In this document: positions 9,342 to 20,510 of the stretch, one piece after another
Position numbering within the stretch: the first letter of the stretch is position 1
How the letters are laid out: every line of letters begins with the position of its first letter
DNA from: Lunatimonas lonarensis
GTDB taxonomy: Bacteria; Bacteroidota; Bacteroidia; Cytophagales; Cyclobacteriaceae
NCBI RefSeq assembly: GCF_000390185.1
Contig: NZ_AQHR01000011.1
Coordinates: 1 to 42,514, forward strand
Direction of reading: 5' to 3'
Length of the DNA stretch: 42,514 nt
Made by a program: the position numbers and the translations under genes
The notes under the pieces: model-generated
What the model was told of the DNA's origin: nothing
Seen by the model: only the letters and a program-made list of their open reading frames with translations
The model's database searches: none

Positions 9342-9453
9342 CGAAAAACAACATGAAATCGAGCATGACGTATCCGTCACACACTGGGATGCCCCGATAG
9401 CTATCCGGGGCAACCATGCGAAATTCCATCCCAATAAACCGGGACAAGTTGTG
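9342..9453 (+). repeat. Dispersed intergenic repeat, copy 1 (with inserted palindrome)
   Basis: This stretch is a diverged inverted copy of 31772-31870. Shared blocks, read on this strand, are ATGAAATCGAGCATGACG (18 identical bases), CCATGCGA with ATTCCATCCC, and ATAAACCGGGACAAGTTGTG (20 identical bases). This copy carries an extra palindrome at 9391-9411, GCCCCGATAG facing CTATCCGGGGC, where the other copy has only about seven bases. It lies in the gap after the metallophosphoesterase gene, in the same orientation relative to the gene as copy 2 is to its gene. Confidence 0.75.
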
Positions 9454-9478
9454 ACCTCTAAAAAACAATTATAACCAC

Positions 9479-10441
9479 ATGAAATTAGTACAATTCAAAA
9501 AACCAAACGGCAAACTTCAAACCGGGATGGTACAGGGAGACCGCATCCAACTGCTACGGGGAGAGCCCTCCCTATACGAGCTGGTCATGGCTCATTTCAA
9601 ATCCGACAGGACGTTAGAGCAGGAGGTACATGAACTGATTGAGGAAAAATGGGAGGATTATGGAACACTCATCGCCAACAACTGGCTGGAGGCCCCCATT
9701 AGCCATCCGGATCCCTATCGTACCTGGGTCACGGGTACCGGACTTACCCACTTGGGCAGTGCAACCTCACGGGACACGATGCACCAAAAACTTAAACAGT
9801 CCGACCCGGACGAGCTAACCGACTCCATGAAGATGTTTCAGATGGGACTAAAGGGAGGTAAAATGGTAGATGACACGCCGGGCGTACAACCGGAATGGTT
9901 TTACAAGGGCAACGGGCTGATGGTAGTGGCACCGGGCAGACCACTGATTTCTCCCTCCTTTGCACTTGACGGGGGCGAAGAACCCGAAATAGCAGGCATC
10001 TATGTAAACCGACCCGACGGAACACCATTTCGGGTTGGCTTTGCGATAGGTAACGAATTCTCCGACCACAAAATGGAGAAAATCAACTACCTCTACCTGG
10101 CACACTCCAAGCTAAGACAGTCCTCCTTCGGCCCTGAAATCCTTTTGGGAGAACTACCCAAACATTTGGTAGGGACCAGCAGGGTTAAAGAGGGAAGCAA
10201 TGTAATCTGGGAAAAAGAGTTTCTCACGGGTGAGGCAAACATGAGCCATTCAATACGCAACCTGGAATATCACCATTTTAAGTACGACCTTTTCCGACAG
10301 GCAGGCGACGTGCATGTGCATTATTTTGGCACTTCGGTAGTAAGTTTTGCCGATGGAATCGAGGTACGAAATGGGCAGCTCTTCGAGATTGATATTCCCG
10401 AACTGGGCAGGCCACTGGTTAATCCCTTTCAGCAGGTGTGA
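9479..10441 (+). CDS. Fumarylacetoacetate hydrolase-family protein (AraD1/GguC-like)
   Basis: A 320-residue cytoplasmic enzyme. GTGLTHLGSA followed by SRDTMHQ, and later PEIAGIY, GFAIGNEFSDH and ARLRQSSFGPE-like segments, match the AraD1/GguC branch of the FAH superfamily rather than the classic FAH hydrolases. By analogy it would act on a 2-keto-3-deoxy sugar acid or a similar keto acid with a divalent metal, but the substrate cannot be read from the sequence. The start is ATG and the gene is monocistronic. Note that the last quoted motif reads SKLRQSSFGPE here. Confidence 0.75.
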   Translation: MKLVQFKKPNGKLQTGMVQGDRIQLLRGEPSLYELVMAHFKSDRTLEQEVHELIEEKWEDYGTLIANNWLEAPISHPDPYRTWVTGTGLTHLGSATSRDTMHQKLKQSDPDELTDSMKMFQMGLKGGKMVDDTPGVQPEWFYKGNGLMVVAPGRPLISPSFALDGGEEPEIAGIYVNRPDGTPFRVGFAIGNEFSDHKMEKINYLYLAHSKLRQSSFGPEILLGELPKHLVGTSRVKEGSNVIWEKEFLTGEANMSHSIRNLEYHHFKYDLFRQAGDVHVHYFGTSVVSFADGIEVRNGQLFEIDIPELGRPLVNPFQQV

Positions 10442-10556
10442 TAAAACGTCCAGGTTCGTTTTTTCCATAGCATCCGTTTGGCCCGTCCAGGAAACCGCTG
10501 AGCAACTTTTGGGAGAAATTCACCAAATTTTGTTCAGAAACGAAAGGGAATCCTTC

Positions 10557-10564
10557 TACTTTTG
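10557..10564 (+). promoter_or_regulatory. Candidate -7 promoter element upstream of the mannosyltransferase-like gene
   Basis: TACTTTTG is a full match to TAnnTTTG, 14 bases before the ATG at 10579. A TTG at 10530-10532 lies 24 bases upstream, slightly farther than usual. The leader would be very short. Confidence 0.4.
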
Positions 10565-10578
10565 TCGTTTGCTTCCAA

Positions 10579-11334
10579 ATGAAAAACGACAAACTGGTCA
10601 TCATTCCCACCTATAACGAGATAGAAAACATCTCAGACATGGTTCGTGCCGTTATGGGCTTGGACGGGAATTATCACCTTTTGGTAATCGATGACCAATC
10701 TCCCGATGGCACTGCTGGGCAGGTTAATGAGCTCGTGAAAAATTATCCTGAAAGGCTGTTTCTACTGGAGCGACGGGGAAAATTGGGTCTGGGAACCGCC
10801 TACATAGAGGGTTTTCACTATGCCATCGCCAATGGCTATGAGTATATTTTTGAGATGGATGCCGATTTCTCCCACAACCCTGCCGACATTCCCAGACTCT
10901 ATGAGGCCTGCGCCCACAACGATTGGGACATGGTCATTGGATCCAGGTACATTACGGGGGTAAACGTGGTAAACTGGCCGATGGGCAGGGTACTGATGTC
11001 CTTTTTTGCGAGTAAGTACGTTCAGTTCATCACGGGAATCCCGATTAGGGATACAACTGCCGGGTTTGTTTGCTATCGAAAAAGAGTGCTGGAGGCCATT
11101 GATCTGGATAGGATAAAATTCATCGGATATGCTTTCCAGATCGAGATGAAGTTTACTGCTTGGAAGCTTGGATTCAGCATCAAGGAAATACCCATCATAT
11201 TTACAGACCGTACCAAAGGAACCTCCAAAATGTCTAAACACATTTTCAAGGAAGCGATTTTCGGGGTAATCTACATGAAGGTTAAAAGTATTTTTAGAGG
11301 GTATAAGCCTTTGAAACGCCCCGAAACCCTTTGA
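10579..11334 (+). CDS. Polyprenol monophosphomannose synthase-like glycosyltransferase (GT2)
   Basis: A 251-residue soluble GT2 enzyme of the dolichol-phosphate mannose synthase type, which loads a sugar from a nucleotide sugar onto a polyprenyl phosphate. Visible signatures are VIIPTYNEIENI (7-18), VIDDQSPDGT (36-45), the catalytic DAD at 94-96 in FEMDADFSHNP, IGSRYITG, and a late FTDRTKGTSKMS. There is no C-terminal membrane domain, so it is the DPM1-like short form. The start is ATG. It converges on the LolE-like permease gene with only 24 bases between them. Confidence 0.9.
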   Translation: MKNDKLVIIPTYNEIENISDMVRAVMGLDGNYHLLVIDDQSPDGTAGQVNELVKNYPERLFLLERRGKLGLGTAYIEGFHYAIANGYEYIFEMDADFSHNPADIPRLYEACAHNDWDMVIGSRYITGVNVVNWPMGRVLMSFFASKYVQFITGIPIRDTTAGFVCYRKRVLEAIDLDRIKFIGYAFQIEMKFTAWKLGFSIKEIPIIFTDRTKGTSKMSKHIFKEAIFGVIYMKVKSIFRGYKPLKRPETL

Positions 11335-11358
11335 CCCGGATCAAGGCCCAATCCGGAA

Positions 11359-12579
11359 TCAGTCAAAGCGGATGGATTTGATCGGGTTTACATTTGCAAT
11401 GATCATGGAGGGGATAAACAAGACCGCAGTAGTGATCACCAAAATAAGAAGATTCAGGGCTATGAACACGGGCCAATCCCAAAACACGGGAACAAAGGAC
11501 ATGTAATAGCTCTCCGGCTCCAAGGTTATAAAACGCGTCTTGTCCTGAAGGAACCCAAAACCGAACCCTACCAAGTTGCCAATCAGCATCCCCCTTCCTA
11601 TGATGCGCAGCCCGTTCCACACAAATATGCGTCGGATCTGTCGGTTTTTCGCCCCCAGTGCCTTTAGTATGCCGATCATTTGTGTCCGCTCCATGATCAG
11701 GATAAAAAGAATGGAAACCATGTTAAACGCCGCGACAAACAAAATCAGGCCCAAAAAGACATACACGTTGTTATTTAAAAGCTCCAGCCAATCAAATATC
11801 TGAATGTATTTGTCGGTTGCCTTTACCAGCTTGAGGTCGTAATCCATTAGGTCGTAAATTCTACTGGCATATCGATCAATGTAAGCCGTATTGTCGACAA
11901 ACACCTCGAAACCACCCACTTCATCATCTTCCCAATCATTCAGCACACGGATCGTCTGGATATCACCCAAAATGACCTTATCGTCAAAATCCTCCAAAAA
12001 AGTCTCGTAAAGACCGACAATATCAAAACGCCGAAAACGCGGCGGATCCTGCACAAAGTACATGGTGATCCGCTCACCCACATCCAACATCAGCTTCTTG
12101 GCTATCTTGGTGCTCAAGATGACCTCGTTGGATGCCGAACCTGATTCGGAAAACTGAATGAACCGTCCCTTTACAAGGGACGCAGAAAAGGTAAGGCTGT
12201 CAAAATCGGGGCCTACCCCTTTCAGGATTACTCCCTCTACTTCTTCGTCCCCTTTGAGCAGCCCTGGCTTTGTCGCATAGCCCTGCACATGCCGTATATA
12301 CGAATGTTTGGGGTATTCGCTAAAAAAATAGCTGTCCTTACTGGTAGGCGACTCCTCCAGTGATTTTGACATCACAAACCTATGTATTTGATAATGACCG
12401 GTAAAGGAAAATACTTTTTCCGAAATCACCGACTGAAATCCTCCCAAAATCATGAAGGAAATGATCATGATGGCAAGTCCTATCGCTATGCTGGCAACGG
12501 CTATACGGTGGATGGTACCCGTAAAACCACCGGTGCGCTTAAAACTAATTCTTTTAGCAATGAAGTAGGAAAGGTTCAA
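11359..12579 (-). CDS. LolC/LolE-like ABC transporter permease (FtsX family)
   Basis: An inner membrane protein of 406 residues with the FtsX/MacB layout: one N-terminal membrane segment (about 24-46), a large periplasmic domain (about 50-270) and three C-terminal segments with ERTQMIGILKALGA between the first two. This is the pattern of LolC/LolE, which extract lipoproteins from the inner membrane; the Lol role here is inferred. The conserved N-terminus FIAKRIS requires starting at a TTG codon at 12579, because the next in-frame ATG would remove it. No ATPase gene is adjacent. Its 5' end lies head to head with the NamZ-like gene. Confidence 0.85.
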   Translation of the reverse strand: MNLSYFIAKRISFKRTGGFTGTIHRIAVASIAIGLAIMIISFMILGGFQSVISEKVFSFTGHYQIHRFVMSKSLEESPTSKDSYFFSEYPKHSYIRHVQGYATKPGLLKGDEEVEGVILKGVGPDFDSLTFSASLVKGRFIQFSESGSASNEVILSTKIAKKLMLDVGERITMYFVQDPPRFRRFDIVGLYETFLEDFDDKVILGDIQTIRVLNDWEDDEVGGFEVFVDNTAYIDRYASRIYDLMDYDLKLVKATDKYIQIFDWLELLNNNVYVFLGLILFVAAFNMVSILFILIMERTQMIGILKALGAKNRQIRRIFVWNGLRIIGRGMLIGNLVGFGFGFLQDKTRFITLEPESYYMSFVPVFWDWPVFIALNLLILVITTAVLFIPSMIIANVNPIKSIRFD

Positions 12580-12617
12580 TGAGATCGTTTATTTTGTTAG
12601 AAGAAACGCAAATTACG

Positions 12618-13832
12618 ATGAAGCAACTAAAGATAATATTTCTAACGGCAATTTTGTTTGGCAACTTCCTTCAGTGCGCCGGCAAAAGCGGTTCTGAAAG
12701 GATATCGGACGATTCAGATTTCCAAGCAGTCTCAGCTCCAGTGTTGCCTGCAGCGGATAGGCCTGAGCTGTACCTTCCGATATTGGAAGGAAAGCGGGTG
12801 GCCTTGGCCGTAAACCAAACCAGCGTCCTAACTTCAAGAAACAACCTGCACCTAGTGGATTTTTTGCTACAGGAAGGTGTTAAGGTGCAAAAGGTTTTTG
12901 TCCCGGAACACGGCTTTAGAGGGGATGCGGATGCAGGCGAAATCGTCCAAAACGAAATTGACAAAAAAACAGGACTTCCCCTTGTTTCCCTGTATGGTGC
13001 CTCCAAAAAACCCTCCCGCGAAGCATTGTATGATGTAGATGTGGTGATTTTTGACATACAGGACGTGGGGATACGGTTTTACACCTATATCAGCACGTTG
13101 CATTACCTGATGGAGGCCTGCGCCGAACAAGGAAAACCCCTATTGATTATGGATCGCCCCAACCCCAACGGCGATTACGTGGATGGCCCTATCCTCAAAC
13201 CAGGATACACCAGCTTCGTGGGGATGCACCCCATACCCATCGTGCACGGACTTACCGTCGGAGAACTGGCGCAGATGATAAATGGCGAAGGCTGGCTGGA
13301 AAACAAGGTAAAAGCATCTATACAAGTGATAGAGGTGGCCAACTGGACCCACGCCACTCCGTACTCTCTCCCTGTAAAACCCTCTCCGAACCTGCCCAAC
13401 GATGTATCGATCCGCCTTTACCCATCGCTTTGTTTTTTTGAAGGCACCGATGTAAGCCTCGGTAGAGGTACCCACTTCCCCTTTCAGGTGTTTGGGTATC
13501 CGGATCCGGCTTTTGGGGAATTTACGTTTACGCCGGTAAGCATTCCCGGCATGTCCAAAAATCCTCCACAACAGGACAAGAAGTGTTATGGCAAAGACCT
13601 GAGAAACGAACCGCTTTCCCATCGCTTTACGCTCTCCCATTTGTTATATGCCTACGACAAATCGGGGAAAAAAGAAAAATTCTTCAATTCCTTTTTTGAC
13701 AAGCTGGCCGGCTCGGATCAGTTACGGAAAGATATACTGGCGGGCAAGAACGAATCGGAAATCAGAAAATCCTGGCAGGAAGGACTGGACAACTACCTTA
13801 GTATCCGAAAAAAATACCTGATTTATTCCTGA
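12618..13832 (+). CDS. NamZ-like exo-beta-N-acetylmuramidase (DUF1343)
   Basis: A 404-residue exported protein matching the DUF1343/NamZ family, whose characterised member removes terminal MurNAc from peptidoglycan fragments. Typical segments are GKRVALAVNQTSV, FVPEHGFRGDADAG, PLVSLYG, DIQDVGIRFYTYISTL, DRPNPNG and FEGTDVSLGRGT. I start at the ATG at 12618, where a hydrophobic signal leads to LQC (Cys20), a possible but weak lipobox. An upstream ATG at 12579 is in frame but adds 13 polar residues before the signal and coincides with the start codon of the divergent gene. fmt follows after 4 bases, so the two are probably one transcript. Confidence 0.88.
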   Translation: MKQLKIIFLTAILFGNFLQCAGKSGSERISDDSDFQAVSAPVLPAADRPELYLPILEGKRVALAVNQTSVLTSRNNLHLVDFLLQEGVKVQKVFVPEHGFRGDADAGEIVQNEIDKKTGLPLVSLYGASKKPSREALYDVDVVIFDIQDVGIRFYTYISTLHYLMEACAEQGKPLLIMDRPNPNGDYVDGPILKPGYTSFVGMHPIPIVHGLTVGELAQMINGEGWLENKVKASIQVIEVANWTHATPYSLPVKPSPNLPNDVSIRLYPSLCFFEGTDVSLGRGTHFPFQVFGYPDPAFGEFTFTPVSIPGMSKNPPQQDKKCYGKDLRNEPLSHRFTLSHLLYAYDKSGKKEKFFNSFFDKLAGSDQLRKDILAGKNESEIRKSWQEGLDNYLSIRKKYLIYS

Positions 13833-13836
13833 CACA

Positions 13837-14760
13837 ATGAATAAAAACCTCCGTATCATTTATATGGGCACCCCCGAATTTGCCGTTCCTGCCCTGGAAC
13901 TATTGGTAAAGGAAGGTTGGAATGTAGTGGCCGTCATTTCCGCACCCGATAAACCTCAAGGTAGGGGGAAGAAAATGGGGTCGTCTCCCGTAAAAGTGGC
14001 TGCGGATGCTTTGGGTATACCCGTACTGCAACCAACCAACCTAAAATCACCCCTTTTTCAGGAACAATTGAAAAGTTATCAGGCAGATCTTCAGGTTGTG
14101 GTTGCATTTCGGATGCTTCCCGAATCAGTTTGGAGCATGCCGCCACAGGGCACATTCAACCTGCACGCATCCCTACTGCCCAACTACCGAGGAGCGGCAC
14201 CGATCAATTGGGTCCTCATAAATGGTGAGAAGGAAACAGGGGTTACCACCTTTTTTCTAAAGCATGCAATAGATACCGGAAATATCATCCACCAAGAAAA
14301 AGAGCCCATTTACGAAGACGATGATGCGGGAAAGCTCTATGAGCGATTGATGCGAAAGGGAGCTGAGCTGGTTTTGAAAACCGTCGAGGACATTGCAAGC
14401 GGAACGGTAGTGCCACAGGCCCAAGACGATACCCAGGTGAAACACCATGCACCGAAGATCTTTAAGGAAACCTGTAAGATCGACTGGAATCGCTCGGCAG
14501 TAGAAATCCACAACCTGATACGCGGATTATCCCCTTATCCCGCTGCTTGGACGGAAGTAAACGGAAAATCATGTAAACTGACTGGTTCGAAACCCATAAA
14601 CGCGGATAAAAAGGACTTGATACCGGGAATGTACGCAACTGACAACAAGAGCTTTCTCCATTTCCAGACGGGCGATGGGATGCTGGCAATTACCTCGCTT
14701 CAGGCCGAAGGCAAGCGACGGATGGAAATCGAAGAATACCTGAGGGGAAACACCCTCTAA
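13837..14760 (+). CDS. fmt: Methionyl-tRNA formyltransferase
   Basis: Formylates initiator Met-tRNA with 10-formyl-tetrahydrofolate. The 307-residue protein has the N-terminal formyltransferase fold with GTPEFAVPAL (11-20), the catalytic Asn108 and His110 in FNLHASLLPNYRGAAPINW, and Asp146 in AIDTGN. The C-terminal OB-like domain contains LIRGLSPYPAAWT. Length is normal. It sits 4 bases after the NamZ-like gene and is followed by an 83-base gap before the sigma factor. Confidence 0.96.
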   Translation: MNKNLRIIYMGTPEFAVPALELLVKEGWNVVAVISAPDKPQGRGKKMGSSPVKVAADALGIPVLQPTNLKSPLFQEQLKSYQADLQVVVAFRMLPESVWSMPPQGTFNLHASLLPNYRGAAPINWVLINGEKETGVTTFFLKHAIDTGNIIHQEKEPIYEDDDAGKLYERLMRKGAELVLKTVEDIASGTVVPQAQDDTQVKHHAPKIFKETCKIDWNRSAVEIHNLIRGLSPYPAAWTEVNGKSCKLTGSKPINADKKDLIPGMYATDNKSFLHFQTGDGMLAITSLQAEGKRRMEIEEYLRGNTL

Positions 14761-14843
14761 ATACTACTTGGCGAAGGCCCATTTTTCTGCCCATCGTTCG
14801 CCGAAGATTAAACCTTTTGCGTCACTGCCAGTCTAACTGCCAC

Positions 14844-15401
14844 ATGGTTCCAAAAAGCGATGATGAAATTTTAACCTTGATCAAAAACCCCAAAACCAGG
14901 GATCAGGGGTTTCGTCTTTTGGTTGAAACCTACCAACGAAGGGTGTATGGATTGATACGGAAAATGGTCATCATTCACGAAGATGCGGACGACGTAGCAC
15001 AAAACACCTTCATCAAAGCATTCAAGAATATTGAGCGATTCGGAGGGAATTCTTCCCTTTTTACGTGGATCTACCGGATCGCTGTAAATGAAAGCCTCAG
15101 CTTCTTGGAAAGAAAGAAAAAACGCTTTTTCTTTCCCATTGAAGATCACCATGAAGTGATGGAAAACTACCTTGACGGGTCTTCACTCCTTGGAGGAGAT
15201 GAAATTCAACGAATTCTGCAAAAAGCCATCCTTACCTTACCTGAAAAGCAACGGCTGATATTCAATATGCGGTATTACGAAGACCTTAGCTATGAGGAAA
15301 TCAGCAAGATCACAGACACCTCTGTCGGTGCGCTAAAGGCCAGTTATCACCACGCTGCAAAAAAAATCGAAGAACAATTGAAGAACCGAATAAACCTTTA
15401 G
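14844..15401 (+). CDS. ECF-type RNA polymerase sigma factor
   Basis: A 185-residue sigma-70-like protein with region 2 (FRLLVETYQRRVYGLIRKM, then DADDVAQNTFIKAF and FTWIYRIAVNESL) and region 4 (LTLPEKQRLIFNMRYYEDLSYEEISKITDTSVGALKASYHHA). The ATG at 14844 begins MVPKSDDEIL; an in-frame TTG at 14817 is less likely. It heads a three-gene set with a single-membrane-segment protein and a CpxP/Spy-like protein, the usual arrangement of a membrane-stress sigma system in this phylum. The signal sensed is unknown. Confidence 0.92.
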   Translation: MVPKSDDEILTLIKNPKTRDQGFRLLVETYQRRVYGLIRKMVIIHEDADDVAQNTFIKAFKNIERFGGNSSLFTWIYRIAVNESLSFLERKKKRFFFPIEDHHEVMENYLDGSSLLGGDEIQRILQKAILTLPEKQRLIFNMRYYEDLSYEEISKITDTSVGALKASYHHAAKKIEEQLKNRINL

Positions 15402-15425
15402 TCATTTTAGAAGTCTAACAGGCAT

Positions 15426-15806
15426 ATGATCGAAAACATCCCCAAACAAGACATCTTCCAGACTCCCGAAGGATACTTCGACCGTCTACCGCAAGCTACG
15501 GTACGAAGGTACAAATCCGAAAAAACCAAGCAAATTTGGTTATCCGGCCTGTCGGCGGCTGCCATCTTGGCGGTTGGCTTGATTTTGGCTGTCTTCAATC
15601 CTATCAACGAAGAAGAGGCGAAATACCAAAGCAACCTCGATGAAACGATGAACCTCTACATTGATGCAGGCTACTGGACCGAAGACGACATCCTATCCCT
15701 CAGCGAAAACCCAAATGAACTGCTGGATTTGATGCTTGCAGAAGAGTGGGGATTCATGGATCTGAGTGACGGAGATGAGCTGTTTGAAAACGAAATTTAC
15801 TATTAA
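15426..15806 (+). CDS. Single-pass membrane protein, candidate anti-sigma partner
   Basis: A 126-residue protein. The cytoplasmic N-terminus reads IPKQDIFQTPEGYFDRLP, a segment I recognise from small proteins encoded next to sigma factors in Bacteroidota. One membrane segment lies at about residues 38-57 (WLSGLSAAAILAVGLILAVF), followed by a strongly acidic C-terminal half rich in Asp and Glu. Location and topology suggest a regulator of the preceding sigma factor, but no recognised anti-sigma zinc-binding motif is present. Its TAA stop is immediately followed by the next ATG. Confidence 0.75.
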   Translation: MIENIPKQDIFQTPEGYFDRLPQATVRRYKSEKTKQIWLSGLSAAAILAVGLILAVFNPINEEEAKYQSNLDETMNLYIDAGYWTEDDILSLSENPNELLDLMLAEEWGFMDLSDGDELFENEIYY

Positions 15807-16256
15807 ATGCTACACAACAGGCTATTTATAATTGTACTTCTGGTGCTTATAAGTCTACAGACTATGGCCCAGCGACCCGAAAGACGACCGGATCGGGAAA
15901 AACTGGAAGCGGCGCGGGTGGCCTTTATCACCAATCGACTAAGCATCAGTCCAGATCAGGCGGAAAAATTCTGGCCGCTTTACAACCAATATAATGACAA
16001 CCGAATGGATCTGATGAAAAAGATCCATGAAATCAACAAATCGGCTGAGGGCAATCTATCCGATACCAAGGCACGGGAACTGATAGCAGAACGCTTCAAA
16101 ATTCAGGAAGAATTAATGGCACTCGAAAAATCTTTTCTGGGAAGCATCACCTCGGTCATTAGTCCGGCACAGGCGTTCAAGCTTAGCGAAGCGAACAGAG
16201 ACTTTACCAGGCAGTTGTACCAAATGCAACAGCGCAGAGGAGGCAGAGACAATTAG
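15807..16256 (+). CDS. Periplasmic CpxP/Spy-like protein of the sigma operon
   Basis: A 149-residue secreted protein. A signal peptide of about 21 residues ends at MAQ. The mature part is charged and helical: FITNRLSISPDQAEKFWPLYNQY is the hallmark of the small Bacteroidota proteins often named sensors of ECF-type sigma factors, followed by a long coiled helix and a C-terminal QQRRGGRDN tail. It begins directly after the stop of the membrane protein, so it is translationally coupled. A role as envelope-stress sensor or chaperone is inferred from the Spy-like form and the operon. Confidence 0.8.
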   Translation: MLHNRLFIIVLLVLISLQTMAQRPERRPDREKLEAARVAFITNRLSISPDQAEKFWPLYNQYNDNRMDLMKKIHEINKSAEGNLSDTKARELIAERFKIQEELMALEKSFLGSITSVISPAQAFKLSEANRDFTRQLYQMQQRRGGRDN

Positions 16257-16364
16257 ACCCCTCCATTTTTTCTTCCCCTTACCAATTGAAGGGCAGGGTA
16301 GGGCCTAGCGTTTTTTTATATAAAACATGAACTTTCTCTCCTTCATTTTTTATTACTTTGCCGT

Positions 16365-17693
16365 ATGCAACCGGCCATTTCTCTTTATAGACTGAATGCG
16401 ATCATCAAGTCAACCCTAGATGCCCACCTGGATCCAGCTTACTGGGTTACCGCAGAAATCGGTGAATTTAGGGACTCGGTTCGAGGACATGTCTATTTGG
16501 ATTTGATCGAAAAAGAAGAAGAACAGATTACGGCCAAGCTTCGAGCAAATATCTGGTCATATACCTATCAGGGAATTCGCCAAAAATTTACCAGCCAAAC
16601 CGGAGAAAACCTCCGGGGCGGACTGAAAATTTTAGCACTGGTCAGCGTGCAGTTCCATGAGCTTTATGGTCTAAGCCTAAACGTAAAGGACATCGATCCC
16701 TCCTACACCATCGGTGAGCGGGCGCGCAAACGCCAGGAAGTGATCGATCGGCTTACAAAAGAAGGGCTTATCGACCTAAACAAACAATTCGAGCTTCCAT
16801 TGGTGCCCCAGCGCATCGCCGTCATCAGCTCAAAAACGGCTGCCGGATACGGAGATTTTGTCAACCAGCTGGAAAGCAACCCAGACGGATATAGGATAAA
16901 TTTCACGCTGTTTCCGGCGATCATGCAGGGAAAGGAGTCCACTCCTTCGATCGTCGAGGCCCTACGGCAAATAGAACAAACGCTTCCCGAGACACGGTTT
17001 GACGTTATCGTGGTCATCCGTGGCGGAGGGGCGCAGGCAGATCTCGACAGTTTTGACGATTACGACCTCGCAAAAGCCATCGCGGAATGCATGCTGCCTG
17101 TGGTAACCGGTATTGGGCATGAGCGGGATGAAAGCATTGCTGATTTGGTGGCCCACACTCGGCTAAAAACCCCCACGGCGGTTGCCTCATTTTTACTTGT
17201 GGGATTTAAAGGCTTCGAAGAAAGGCTAAATACCGCACTTACCCGTATGGACAGGGCATGCAGAAACTCCATACGGCAGGAAGAACGGATCCATAAAGAC
17301 TTTGACCACAGGCTTCGTATGGTTGCCTCCAACAAGCTCACTCGCCAAAGCGAAACCTTGGCCCGACGGGTCAGCCACATCACAACCCATGCAAAACACG
17401 TCGTCCAAGTACAAAAACTTGCTCTACAGATGATCGGAAAGCGATCCAAACAGCTTGCATTTGGCGGCTTGGAAAAAAACAACCTTAAGCTGGGTCATTT
17501 GGAAAGGCACCTTGTGCAACTGAATCCAAATACCTTGCTTGGTAAAGGGTATACCCGAACCGAAAAAGCGGGAAAACCGATTGAATCACAGCAAATCCAT
17601 CAGGGTGATCAGATCACGACCATCTCCCTTACCAAACGGATTACCTCTACTATCAACGAAATACATACCTATGGAAAACCTGGAGCAATTTAG
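16365..17693 (+). CDS. xseA: Exodeoxyribonuclease VII large subunit
   Basis: Catalytic subunit of the single-strand exonuclease VII. The 442-residue protein starts with an OB-fold nucleic acid binding domain (WVTAEIGEFRDSVRGHVYLDL, about 22-42). The catalytic domain holds VISSKTAAGYGDF, VIVVIRGGGAQADLDSFDD and VVTGIGHERDESIADLVAH, followed by a long coiled region and a C-terminal beta segment starting near NTLLGKGYT. The start is ATG. xseB begins 23 bases before its stop codon. A TTACTTTG just upstream (16353-16360) resembles a -7 element, which would give an almost leaderless message. Confidence 0.96.
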   Translation: MQPAISLYRLNAIIKSTLDAHLDPAYWVTAEIGEFRDSVRGHVYLDLIEKEEEQITAKLRANIWSYTYQGIRQKFTSQTGENLRGGLKILALVSVQFHELYGLSLNVKDIDPSYTIGERARKRQEVIDRLTKEGLIDLNKQFELPLVPQRIAVISSKTAAGYGDFVNQLESNPDGYRINFTLFPAIMQGKESTPSIVEALRQIEQTLPETRFDVIVVIRGGGAQADLDSFDDYDLAKAIAECMLPVVTGIGHERDESIADLVAHTRLKTPTAVASFLLVGFKGFEERLNTALTRMDRACRNSIRQEERIHKDFDHRLRMVASNKLTRQSETLARRVSHITTHAKHVVQVQKLALQMIGKRSKQLAFGGLEKNNLKLGHLERHLVQLNPNTLLGKGYTRTEKAGKPIESQQIHQGDQITTISLTKRITSTINEIHTYGKPGAI

Positions 17694-17868
17694 CTACGAT
17701 CAAGCAATGAAGCGTATCGAGGAAATCGTTGCCATGCTGGAGCAGGACGACCGGGGCATTGACGAACTCGCTGCTTTGGTAAAAGAGGCAAGTACCCTTG
17801 TCAAAACCTGCAAACGGAAACTAAAAACTACGGAAGAGGATATTGCCCGGGCGTTTGAGGAGGAGTAA
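17671..17868 (+). CDS. xseB: Exodeoxyribonuclease VII small subunit
   Basis: A 65-residue partner of XseA. FSYDQAMKRIEEIVAMLEQ near the N-terminus and the two-helix coiled layout match XseB. The ATG at 17671 is used; a longer in-frame reading from 17539 lies wholly inside xseA and adds no family sequence. The 23-base overlap with xseA is a normal arrangement for this pair. Confidence 0.93.
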   Translation: MENLEQFSYDQAMKRIEEIVAMLEQDDRGIDELAALVKEASTLVKTCKRKLKTTEEDIARAFEEE

Positions 17869-17894
17869 CATCAAAAGTCCGACCGACCGTCTGA

Positions 17895-20396
<2,502 letters not shown>

Positions 20397-20510
20397 TGGA
20401 CAAACCAACGCTCTCCAGGTGGAGTGCCAGGATCATGGAATCAAGAACCCAGAATGCCTTGCCCAAACGAATACGAATCCTCACCTTAACTTTATGTCAA
20501 AAGAGTTTTT

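Noticed and set aside
11335-11358. Short TCCGG-type inverted repeat between the mannosyltransferase-like and permease genes
   Set aside because: Too short and without T runs on either strand to be called a terminator.
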